64,000 nucleotides of DNA from NCBI GenBank assembly GCA_019722365.1, contig JADFUC010001925.1, positions 1,178,001-1,242,000 on the forward strand, in the 5' to 3' direction. The stretch is from Lithospermum erythrorhizon (lineage: Eukaryota; Streptophyta; Magnoliopsida; Boraginales; Boraginaceae). Both the position numbers and the translations under genes were made by a program. The notes beneath the pieces are model-generated. The model did not search any database. It worked only from the letters and a program-made list of their open reading frames with translations, and was not told where the DNA came from. The stretch's first letter is position 1. The number at the start of each line of letters is the position of its first letter. Positions 37,059 through 48,590 of the stretch are shown piece by piece.

Positions 37059-38887
37059 AGCCGAATCTGATTGATATGATGTTGGCTAACAATCACTTGT
37101 GTCGCTTGCCCTTTCCGTGATGGTCCCTGATTATCAAGAAGAAGCATGAATGATTTTGTAGACAAAGATACATTTTCGACATGTTTATATCAGTCATGCC
37201 TGGAATATATTTAGCAATTCTGGTCATCACTTGTAATCTCTCTACTCCAACTTGTATAAACTACCAAATTGAGTGTTCCTGAAATGGACATTATCGTTGG
37301 GCTCATTTGGCTGTCAATTTGAGATTATTCATTTTTTACCGTCTTAGATCTAATAATGGCCTTTTGCAAAAGTATGGTCACACTAGTATTCCTTCGAAGT
37401 CTCTGTCTGGAATATTATGGAGGAGTTAATTGCGAGATGTGTTTTAATTAATTAAGGAATTAGAACTTTATTTTTTAATTATTTGAACACAAGGTTCGCT
37501 CTTTATAAGAGTCAAATTCAAGTTATTGAAAGAGACGAGATTATTGGTGTTTGAACTTGACAAATTTTGATTTTTGTGTGATAAAGTCTACTTACTCCAA
37601 TCATAAAATAGTCAAATTTGATTTTTGAATAAATAACAAAATCTGAGGTGATTGACATGCATAACAGCAATTTGAAACAAATGGACTATCAGAAGAATTG
37701 GTTATTATGTGAACAGTGAAGTACAATAAATATGGTACCAATTGATATTTTTTTATTATCAAATAGTATATGCATGTGTAAAATATTTGGATTTAAAATT
37801 TAAAAGATACATCAGTAAAAGTTACTAAGGCGACTATATTATTAAGATGAAGGTAGTAATATATTTCTCTCCATCCTAAAATAATTTTGTTTTTTTAATT
37901 AATCGTATCTATACTTTATATAAAACAAATAGGTATAGTCGGTTATTCGGCTTTGACAAGTTTTTTTTTTCATTTAATGCCCTTACTAACTATATATTAT
38001 CACATTTTAATCGGAGAGCATAATAGTAATTTGCATAATAAATTTCATAATTCCATAACTTTCATGTTAAATAATAATAATTTCCCATTGTATAACATAT
38101 TAATTTGCTTTTAACTACATCATATATTTATATATATGAACACAGTTTATATATTCAATTGAAAATCGAGTATGATATTCAAGTGTGGTTACGTTAAAAA
38201 TATTGTTGGTAAATATTTTTTAATTGACACACATCACATATATCCAAATGCTAGTATTTTATAAATATAATTTAAATAAGCCTTTTTTTTCTCATTATAG
38301 TTGTTTATTTCCTATTTTCATTTACATTGGTTGAGAAGCTCATCTATTTTTGAACATGTAAAATTTAATACTCACTCCATCCCACAAAGATTCACTTTTT
38401 TTATAATTATAACTTTAGAACTTTGAACTTAAATATATTTATTCGTGTTATATAATATTTAATAAAAAAATATATCAATAGAAAGAATTTGAAATGTAAT
38501 TTTCATCAAGATATATAATACAAATAAAAAATATCTACAATAAAAGCTCAAGAGATTTAACAAAAATCAAAAGTGATAATTTTTATGTGAATGGAGGTAG
38601 CATTCCTAAAATATTGTGTTAAACAATCACCCATATGTAATAAATATATACATAACAAATACAAAAAATCCGCGGATTTACGGTGCTATCGGACGCCCGA
38701 GGGTACAACAAGTGATAATCACCTAATTACAGCAACCTGTGTCTCCATTACGAAAGAACAACTATAAAATATAAAAAGTAATGTGGGTCATTTAGGACAA
38801 TGCTATGGAAATTAATGGAATGGAACAAATTAAATAAAGAACCTATGGTGGAAAAAATGCGTTCTTCATCAAATGAAATATTGCAAC
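37059..38887. other. Intergenic region between the converging DOT2 and GALAK genes
   Basis: Both neighbouring genes end here (convergent). The sequence is AT-rich with no recognisable gene or mobile element; both 3' untranslated regions must lie in it. Confidence 0.55.
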
Positions 38888-41800
38888 TCAAACCACACAA
38901 GCACATCCACCAGCATCACATATCAACACCATCTTGTCTTCCTGCATCTTTCCAGCGAGTTCAGGTTGGAGCTTACAGTACTCTTTCTTCACAAATGCAG
39001 CAGCCTCCGATGCCTTGTCTACATCCACAAATGCAAGACAACATCCTCGAAATCCCGCTCCACTAAACCGAGTTCCATACACTCCAGGAGCTTTCAACAT
39101 AATCTCATACAAATGTATCAATGGTGGAGAACCTGCATGAATGTTGAATTTATCACTATAAAATTATCTCAATGATAGACGCCGCACTCCTCGTCTGCGG
39201 TTTGTTGAGTGAACTACCTCATATACATTAGAAGAAACTTAGGTTCTCATCAGTAAGTCAAGCAAGATAGGATATGCATTTGGATATTCCTGATATCTCT
39301 ACTACACTGATTGGATATCGAACATATTCTTTTTTTCTTCTTCAAACCTCACGCTAAATCTACCTCGTCAAATTATGTGATTCCTACCGCTAGATCAATC
39401 CCCCACACGATTGGATATTGAACTTATTAACTCTGTGAAGTTAAATGCACTACCTTACATTCAATGGGATGGGTCAAGTAGTTTGCATCTATAACTCATT
39501 ACTACTTGAAAATTCTATTGTAAGAAGACCTAGTTGATCAAATGAATGCACTTAGATATTCACATGAAAACACCAAAAATTGAGCACTAGTGAAAGATGT
39601 GATGCATACCACATTCATAGTTCTGGATGGAACTTAGGCCAGATTCGGACATTAACTTCCCAAAAGCCGGAATGTTGCCTGCTCTCCATGCCTCAAGACC
39701 TTATGCCATATTGCTTCATCGTATTAGAAGTTTGAAGTATTTGAAGCAAAATCATAAAAACATAGAAGCTGCAAAAAGTAGTACTAAAAAGGAATAGAAA
39801 GATTAAGCTTGCAAGCCCATACCTTTCCTCACTCGTCTATTTTCCGAAAAATAATGCTCTGCTCTTTTTGCTAGATGTGGATCCAATTCACCCTGTAGAA
39901 GTAAAAAATAGACAAGATAAAATGAAGAAACGCTAATTTCTGAAGTTAAAAATCAATATGGTTAAGATGATGCTTCTCTATACAATATTACTGTTGCGCT
40001 CACCAACATCTTGATAGGGAGCATACAATAACAGAGCCAACAATATGACAGGTTTTCACTATATCTCTAGCGTTTAAAAACTTGTCATCAATAAGTATTT
40101 CGTAAAGAATGACGAAAGAGCACGACATCAAGAAAAAACCCAGTGCTGTTGTCAATGGTGTTGTTTTCACATGAAATCATTCTTGCTCAATTCGTACTTC
40201 AAATAGAGTTCAGAAATAGGTTTGTATAACAACTCTAGTAGTGTGTGAAAGGATTAGAGATTATACCTTATGAGCTTCATAATATTCTGGTGGAACTGCA
40301 CAAATACAATAAATTATTAGTGAAACAATACACGATACACCTATGCATTCTGAAGAGAGCATGGTTGAACTTCTAACCATTGCACAGGACGGGGTCCAGA
40401 TTTTTATTTCCAGCAGCCCTGCATTAAATTATTAAGAAAAATTAATATAGTTACAAAACTATCTAAGTTAACTGGAATTAATCTCTACAAACTGTATCTT
40501 ACTTCAGCAGAACACTGGCAGCTTCTTGACACTCAGAGACCCTACAATTGTATCCAGGATTAGTTGTTAAACACTGCTGTATGCCTGAAAATGCTATCAA
40601 TATCCTGTATCTGTCATTTTTCTCAGCTTTCTGATCTGTAGCTAACACCGGGGAGGGTATAAGCTTGTATTCCTTGCTCTGTCCACCCAAAATATATTCA
40701 TGAGCATTTGAGAGGATACTCAAAGAGAGCGAGAGAAGCAAAGGTAAAGAATATATAACTCAAATCATTTATCTAAAAATAACGTATTCCAAATTGAAGA
40801 GGGGCACAAGGATACATGTTGCACTTTTGAAGCCTGCTCATAACCATGTCTACGTGGATGATAGGAAGAAAAAAAGAAGTAAAACCTGATGATATATGCA
40901 TTTACATTAATTAGGTATAGCTAATCTATCGATCATGACTTCATAGAATCTAAAGCAATAATCAAATCTTCAATACGATCATTGATTCTTCAACAATTTC
41001 AAAAAAGAATAACCAAAACCAAATCTCGGTGGCAATCATGCCAGAGGCGTGTAGCAGAACTGAAGTAGAAAATGATATGAAAAAGGTATGAAGAATAAGT
41101 TTTGAGACCCGCCCCCCATTTTGCTATAACGTTGAAGTTCTAAGAAATTTAGGTCAATTCACTGTAAACATGATGATTGCTCCTTAGGTTTAACAACCAC
41201 TTGATGTTTTGTTTTGACTAACATCTCATCAGTCCTTTTTAAAATTATGATTCTGTGAATTGAATTTTTTAAAAGATTTGAAAAGATATGCATCGAGTTT
41301 AACAAATTTCTTCATCAACATAGTTACCTGGCTAACTATGCAAAAACCTTCTAGTGTCCTACTTAACAGTTGTGGAAATTAAAGCGAGCTTAAGAAACAA
41401 AAACATATAAGTAATAACACAACCTTGCAGTTCATACAAGTCAAACAGCCATAGCTTGAAAGCAAAACAGCAGATTGATCCAGTATGCCGTTCTTCAAAC
41501 CCAGATATTCATTTTCAATCAGCCTATAGTTGAAGAGAAAAAGAATTAAAAAATTCTAATAAAAATGAAAATTATCAGTGGAGATAACGAAAACAAAAGA
41601 TCTTTCCTTAAAAGGTGTGTTTGGCCGAGCTTTTCTGGGGGCATATGGCAAAAAGATAATATATGGATCCATGATTTTACTGTCATACAAGCTCATAATA
41701 AGAAACATCAGCTAAATACCCAAGTTTTTTACGCACTGGCAGACTGGCCACATGGAACTGATAATTCCAGAGCATTTTGTTGCATAAAACTAGAACTTAT

Positions 41801-44800
41801 CCTTCTAGGGATCGCGGGTGAAAATTATATGGTGCTCAGAATAACAGAATCCGCACATGATGCATGATTGTGCCTAGCAAGTAGCAATATCTAAGTCAAG
41901 AAACTGGAGTATAAAATAAGTAGTATTGTAGGATGCATACCTATCATACTCGATATTTTCTAAAGGACAAACGTTAAGATTGTTTGCACATTCAAAAGCC
42001 AACAGGTATGCCACACCGACCTGTTAGACATGAAACTCTAATTTTACAAGCCATCTCCAAGTAAAGACTAAGAAACCAACTTGAATAGTAAAAAAAAATT
42101 GGCTTGCTACAAAAATAAAGTTCCCAAAGGAACTTACGAATTTGTTAACAAATATGTACAATAGAGGAAGTACAAATATAAGCGGTGAGTTGCCAACGAT
42201 TTTTTGTTCTTTTCAGAAACATACAAGACCCTAGAAGTGGGAGGCTCTTGGAAGGCTAGCAGATATGATGATTGAGCAGAGATTGCAAGAATAAACAATA
42301 CTTTGTATGCTTTAAAAGAGCTAGCATTGGTCTAGGCGTAAATAAATGGAATTGTATTAGCGAACGAAAAGGTATGTTATTCATAGTACTTGCAAAAATT
42401 GAGAAAAATTGGTGATGCGTCTTGATATACACTATGATCTATAGTGCTACAAATAACAAAAATAAAAAATCAAGTCAATGTACTATAGGCATACATCAAG
42501 TTATATCAGATAAATCAACTTACGGCTGCAGAAGAGCTAAGACCTGAACTGTCCAGACCGTCAAATCCACAGACGATTCCTGTGATACCCTGTAACATTG
42601 CATACCCAAACTGCTGATAAGAAAATCTGAAGATATTTGAAGAAGAAACAAATATCAGTTGCTTACTATAATCACTAACATGACTCCAAAACTAAAGTAG
42701 CTCCATGGGCTACACGGGATTTCTAAGTCATATCACTCTATATATAGAAGAAGAAGGTTAAATCGTCATGCAAAGGTTTCCAAATAAACATATAACATAT
42801 AAACAGATTTGGCTCAACTAAGCCTCTTGTTCATGTTATTAGAAAGAAATGATCATGGAAATTTCAACAAAATAATCATAACAAGGAAATGAAATTGCTA
42901 GGGTACTAATAAGAAAGGACTCGGATAAGAGTGTTAAGACTAAAGCATCGATTAACAAACGGCAAACAATTCGACTTGTTAAGTTTAGATTTATGTAACA
43001 TAGAATTGGAGAAGGGTATTAAAGGTACTGAAAAAATAACCAATAACCAATAACCTTCATGATACGCTGTTTCGTCTTCAATGCATAAATTGCTCCTCTA
43101 GCATAGTTTCCCCACTGGCAATCTTCTGTTGCCTGCTCAAGATGAGCTTTACTCTGGACTTTGTCTACACTGAGACCCACATATATATACCAAGAAATTT
43201 ATAAGTTATGGTACGAACAAAAAGGCAGAATTAGGCGGTTCATCAAAGAAGCCTGAAGATGATATATGAGCATCTCAGTGCAAGAAGCAAGGAGCTCAAG
43301 ATACAGTTCAACTTGCATCTCTCTCGTTTATCACAACAAAGCAATTGCAATATTTGAACTGGTGGAAAATTATATTAATTTGAAAGTACAGTAAATAGCT
43401 TCGTAGGAATATACTTGCAGAAAATATATTATGCATCACCAGGTATTGGCAGTGTTATTATCTATCCTCATACGGACGAGGTATGGCTACTTATTTGAAA
43501 AGAAACAAACATCCAAATTCTCGGGAAGGAAACACACAAATTACTTGACTGATTAGTATGTATTTTCTGTAGCGAACCATTGATATTTTAAGCTAAGTAA
43601 TTGAATTATACTTCCAGTATGGGAACATATACATTACATACATAGTGCGGACTGCGGAAGTCAAAATATGAAGAAGAAATATAAAGTTTAATGGGAATAA
43701 ATTCAGTTTTCTCTTTTAATGTGCACAGTGGATATAAGGAAAGAAAAACCACACGGGCTATTCTTAAGATAGACTAAGACCAGATAACAGAATTATGACC
43801 ATAAACATAAAGGATATATGAAAAGTTCAGTACCTGAATCTAACATCTCCCTTGAACTGTCTTGACCTTAAAAAAACCTGAAACGAAAGTTCAGACAAGA
43901 AACCTCATTAAGCAAGCACTGCACTATATATTTAGGTAGATACAAAGTCAGAAGTTTAATTCCTATTGTGGCACAAGGCTTGGCTTTGTTTGGTTTCATT
44001 TGGTTTGAAGTTGATAGGATACAATATCCTCGAAGCCCGGCTCTAGGACGTAAATCGAAGGATATCTGTAACGCCTACCGCTAATCGGTCGGTACGTTAT
44101 TAGACTTGATGGACTGTCCTCACAAACTACCACTGGTCTTTCCAGTACGTTTTGTCCTCACTCAGTGCTCACTGGAATACTTCCCAGTAGGTCACCCATC
44201 CTGCACTACTCAAGTCACGCTTAACAATCGAGTTGAGATGAGCTTCCGACAAGAAGATGCATCTTGGTGATATAAGTAGTACCAATCAAATCATATCAAA
44301 CATATCACACACATTTTGGGCCGGGTATTAGTATTACAGTATCTTATTTTGTCAACTTATTATCAATTGAAAAAAATGATACCAACAATAAGTGGCATAA
44401 TGATAACAAGGGCCAGTTAACCATAAAATCTTTGGTGATTGGCTCGTGAATGGAAAAGTAGACTAGAACGAGGGAAGAATATGCCCTGTCATGCTTCCAA
44501 ACCTCAAATTCAACTTAGAAATGCAACAACATGTAAATGAGAGTGAAAATATTGTAGATGAAAAAAAAAATTCAAATTCTGTTCTTCTATATATTAGGTA
44601 GATAGCCTAACCGCTACTAAAATTGAACTTTTATGATGCTCCAGTATAAGTAGATTATCCATTCAACAATGAATACCTTGAGTTTTGGATGTAATAATGC
44701 ATAATTAACTGATCAAGGAAGTATACCTGTGAATCCACAGAAGGAATAAATCCGAGCAAGACACCCTTATTAATGGTCATAGCAGAAACAACTCCACCCT

Positions 44801-46460
44801 GTAATCAATGAAGTGAACATAGTTACGTAATCTAAAAAGTCTGATGAGTTATAGCATTATCTATAGAGACAACAAAATCGATAAAAGGAAGTCAATAAAT
44901 ATGTATGTATAACATATTGTTGACTTGTTATTCGAGAATTCACCAGAGAAATCTTTCAACAGCCTCTGGTTGGTATAAAATAGCACATTTGAAGTTGGGT
45001 TGAAACATTTTATAATCGAAGACATCTACACATATTATCCCAAAAGTGAAACTTATGGTGTGGTAATTGGCAATTCAATCTAAGCAAATTCAAACTCCAA
45101 CAACACTATGACAAAAAGAATTGTATAACTTTACAAGGATGATAGGACAAAGACTTTCAAATGTCTCAAGTCTCAACAGATGTCAAAGTAGGATGTCGAA
45201 TTCCGTTAGCATCTATAACAAGAATCAAGGTATGACAATGTTTAACCAACCTGATGATCAATATGGGCTCCCAGTGGACAAATCCTGAAAGGGGATACAA
45301 CTACCCTAACTTCCTTGGCATCTCTACCAGTCAATTCAGAAACTTGCTTTCTCATTTCCTGCAACTGAAAGCATTGAATAATCTAGGTGTCAGTTTTAGA
45401 TTATCTATTGTGTTTTCATCATACCAAAATTGATTGGACATGTACTTTGCTTCTTAGATTTATTCTAATTTGAGATTACCTTACAAAAGCGACACATTTA
45501 TATAATTCATCATGAAGTTCATGTTACTACTCTACCAAGAAAAGTGACTTTCAAATCATAAAATCACAATTATGCGTAGAATCATAAATACAGTTATATT
45601 CCATCAACTCACAAAATAATTATATTACAAATATGGGGGCGTGAAAAATATGTATGACCTCATGCCGCTAAGAGTTCATTAAAAAAAAGCTCTACCATTA
45701 TCATATCAAAATCCATATCATCGAAACTTTCCCATAATGGCAGTCCTACATACCCTCCCTCCCTACTCAACAATGAAGCTTCTGATGGCACCTGGAGTAA
45801 CCAATGATCTAAGCTTGGAAATCAAATTCCTACCAAATTCTTCACAAAAGCTCATGCACACCATCATTCAAATTCATCCAGACAATACCAACGCAGATCC
45901 TTAAACGTGTTTCAGATCACATTAGTGCACTTAGGCTGCCTCGAATATGCGTGTCAATTCAGGTTGCAAAGTTTGTTACTTTTGATCATCGAAAAATAAC
46001 TAGACGATCTTTTCGAAACAAATGTGTAATTACACAGACAGAATCCCATTTGATCCTTATTCTTTGCAAATCATTGTTTAAAGGATGCTTAACCACCTTG
46101 TACACACTCATCTAATACAACACAATATCAACATCCTTAAAAGCATATTTCACTAACATATAAGCATAATATACTATTGTCCAAAAAAGCATAATATACC
46201 CTCAACATTATATATAAAAAAATCAAATGCCATCAATATAACAACCAAAAATACAAAAAGATTCAATCTTTGAAGCATGACCTCAAAGATTTCATTAACA
46301 TACAAGCATAATATACCATTTACCAAAAAAAAAACATAATATACCCTCAAAATTATATTAAAAAATATGAAATGCCATCAATATAACAACCAAAAATAAA
46401 AATAAAATTCAATCTTTAAAGTATTACCTGAAATTCAGAAGGCCAACACATATCACCCAT
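38888..46460 (-). CDS. GALAK: Galacturonokinase (GHMP kinase)
   Basis: Fourteen exons on the minus strand: 46460-46428, 45364-45251, 44798-44727, 43877-43834, 43169-43055, 42589-42524, 42020-41941, 41523-41424, 40678-40503, 40418-40378, 40295-40267, 39892-39823, 39699-39610 and 39132-38888. They join in phase to 424 residues, the same length as I recall for the Arabidopsis enzyme. It phosphorylates D-galacturonic acid at C1 with ATP, feeding salvaged pectin sugar towards UDP-galacturonate. GHMP motifs: PLGAHIDHQ (41-49, sugar site), GLDSSGLSSSAA (137-148, ATP loop) and KAPGVYGTRFSGAGFRG (357-373). NGILDQSAVLL gives the catalytic Asp region, and LTTNPGYNCRVSECQEA is typical of this subgroup rather than galactokinase. 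Two very short exons (29 and 41 nt) are present. Intron 3 holds a solo LTR. Confidence 0.95.
44067..44338 (-). mobile_element. Cassandra-type (TRIM) solo LTR with 5S rRNA-like segment
   Basis: A 272-bp GC-richer segment in intron 3 of the galacturonokinase gene begins TGTAACGCC and ends GTATTACA (so TG...CA in either direction), flanked by ATATC and GTATC, a 5-bp target duplication with one mismatch. On the minus strand, 44183-44234 resembles plant 5S rRNA: TTAAGCGTG, then GTGCAGGATGGGTGACC and TACTGGGAAGT, which cover the internal promoter region. LTRs of 250-350 bp with an embedded 5S-like promoter define Cassandra elements. GAAGATGCATCTTGGTGATA in the plus strand is also usual in them. There is no second LTR. 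Strand is set by the 5S-like part. Confidence 0.85.
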
Positions 46461-47030
46461 CTTTCAAAATTGTCAAAGATCCTAACTTTATGCTTTTTGT
46501 ATCAAAATCCAATGTGGGTATCTCTAATTCTTGCTAAAATTGTGATATCAATCAAAATTGTGAAAAAAAATATCAAAATTGTGAAAAAAATATTGTTGGT
46601 TTTGTTGAGAGGTCATCTACAAATAAAGGAACAAAAAAAGTGTTAATATCAAATCATGTGATGGAACATTTCACCAATTTATAGCCATGATTAATGCATA
46701 TTTATATTGAAGTGGACAATTTATTTAAATCAATTCTTAGATTTGTACTCCCTCCATCATACAAAATTGTCCACTTTTGAAAACCCCAGCCACATTTTCT
46801 TGTAATCTTGAACTGTACTGTGATATTTCTGTTTCTATTATCTGTATGAATAAAAAATATATTTCAAATTTTTTTTATCGATATATTATTTATAAAATAT
46901 CATGTGTTTTGGCCGGTATCGCCGAACATGACAATTTTTACAAGCAGACTATTTAATTTTCTCGAGCACTCATTATAAACGGCACTCTATAATTTAATTT
47001 TTGTAAACACGTTTTGACCTTCTTATATAT

Positions 47031-47361
47031 CTAATTTTCACTACAATATATAGTGAAATGAATATATTACCCCTAAAATACATATTAAAATGGCCTGTGG
47101 CACAAGAAATGACTATTTTACATGGATAAAGGGGCGGAGGCAATAGGGTGGGTGGGGCGGGGCGGGGTGGAGGCAATAGGCCGGTGCTGCTGGGCGCGTT
47201 GCGCGGCGCAAGGCAGCAGAATGCGCTGATATTTTACCCCTATACTTTATTCCCTATATTTTAGTTGGGCAGTGATAAAATAATTATTTTATCAGCGACA
47301 TAATCATTTTAATGTGTATTTTAAGGATAGTCATTTTAATATATTGTAGCTGGAAAATTAG
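47031..47361. mobile_element. MITE-like element with inverted terminal repeats of about 60 bp
   Basis: The left end (47031-47092, starting CTAATTTTC) and the right end (47305-47361, ending GAAAATTAG) are imperfect inverted repeats: both include CTACAATATAT or its complement, a CCTTAAAATACA/CCCTAAAATACA block and ATTAAAATG. The element is 331 bp and has no coding capacity, as in MITEs. The target duplication and thus the superfamily were not identified. Its middle holds a G-rich block and a GC-rich palindromic stretch. Confidence 0.65.
47146..47167 (+). other. Potential G-quadruplex motif
   Basis: Five runs of three or four G (146-148, 150-152, 154-157, 159-162, 164-167 of the 47-kb block) are separated by single bases T, T, C, C. 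Short one-base loops are the arrangement expected to form very stable G-quadruplexes. It lies in the core of the MITE-like element, between the divergent GALAK and ISA3 promoters. Confidence 0.85.
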
Positions 47362-48590
47362 CTGGGGGGTCGTAAGTGCCTAAAATAAACATAAGACAAG
47401 TGCTGTTCGATTATAGTACAAAGGGGTGTCTTAAAATTAAAAATAGTTCAGAATCGCATAAAAATTAAATCATAGTTAGAGGGTCTCAAATAAAAATCAA
47501 TATTATACCATACTAACAAATATATATTTAACTCAAATTTTAAAATTACAAGTATAAAATATTACATACTACACAAATAAGGTAATATGACTCATTTTCA
47601 TGTAGATAGATAGACAATCATTGGAGTGTTTTATTTTGTTGTAATGATTTTATGTTTTGACCTTTTGTCACCTCACAAATATATGTGTAATATTTTTTAC
47701 GTTTTTTTTAATTGTCTTTCTAGTATTTTGTATATAAATTAAAAAAGTAAAAAATAGTTAAAAAGTATATTAAAAAATATAAATGACAATTAATTGAAAT
47801 TATATAATTGATTGCTCATAACTTAATAACAAGGTAGTCAAAAGGTAGTCAAAAGCGCATTAGCTAAAAATATAAAATCCAATTTTCTTTGCTAGAAGGA
47901 TAAATATTTTAAAACAAAAAATTAATGTTAGAAAGATAAATAAAGTGAAACAGAGCGAGTAATATTTGGTCACCTCACATATTTAATTTTTCGGGATGCC
48001 ATTTTCGTTATATCACAATTCGAAATATGAACGATTAAATGATAACATGATACAAACGTAAATATTATTGATGAATTTTGATTCATAAGCACTCGTATAC
48101 GGCGGGATATAATTTTCTTAAAGTCATCACATGGAGACCACTATCCAACAATTATCTCCATCAGCCTAGGTTAGATTGTAATCCTAAAATGTCTCATGTA
48201 ATTTGTCGTGAAATAAACAAATGAGGTAAATTATGAGATGTTTTAAAATTTTCGATTATTATAAAATTTATAAAAGTCGAATTCATATTACACGGATAGT
48301 TTGGCATCTGAATAATGTCCGCGGTAGTTATCCCATCAACCTCGAGTCACTACAATAGTTAAAATCAATGTAATAAAATTATTTTGAAGTAGACTTTTTC
48401 ATCTATTAATTCAACACTAAAAACCACACATCACTCATTCTTGCTCACTTCACCTTCTTCTATTTCTCCTTTAATTTAACATTCAATCATTATTATTGTA
48501 ATGACTCGAATCGTATCCTCATAATTGCTAGTAAGCTAATGGTTTATAGTACTAGTATAATTTGTGACCCCATTTTCTTGAAATTGATAA

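Larger units (their letters stand above)
46461..48590. other. Intergenic region between divergent GALAK and ISA3
   Basis: The two genes diverge, so both promoters lie here. A small inverted-repeat element with a GC-rich core sits at 47031-47361; the remaining sequence is AT-rich without genes. Confidence 0.55.

Noticed and set aside
38800..39175. Plus-strand open frames opposite the galacturonokinase last exon
   Set aside because: The minus-strand frame carries the GHMP motif and joins in phase to the preceding exon; the plus frames are shadows.
44183..44234. Possible 5S rRNA gene
   Set aside because: Only a degraded part of 5S is present and it is embedded in an LTR with target duplication; it is part of a Cassandra-type LTR, not a ribosomal gene.
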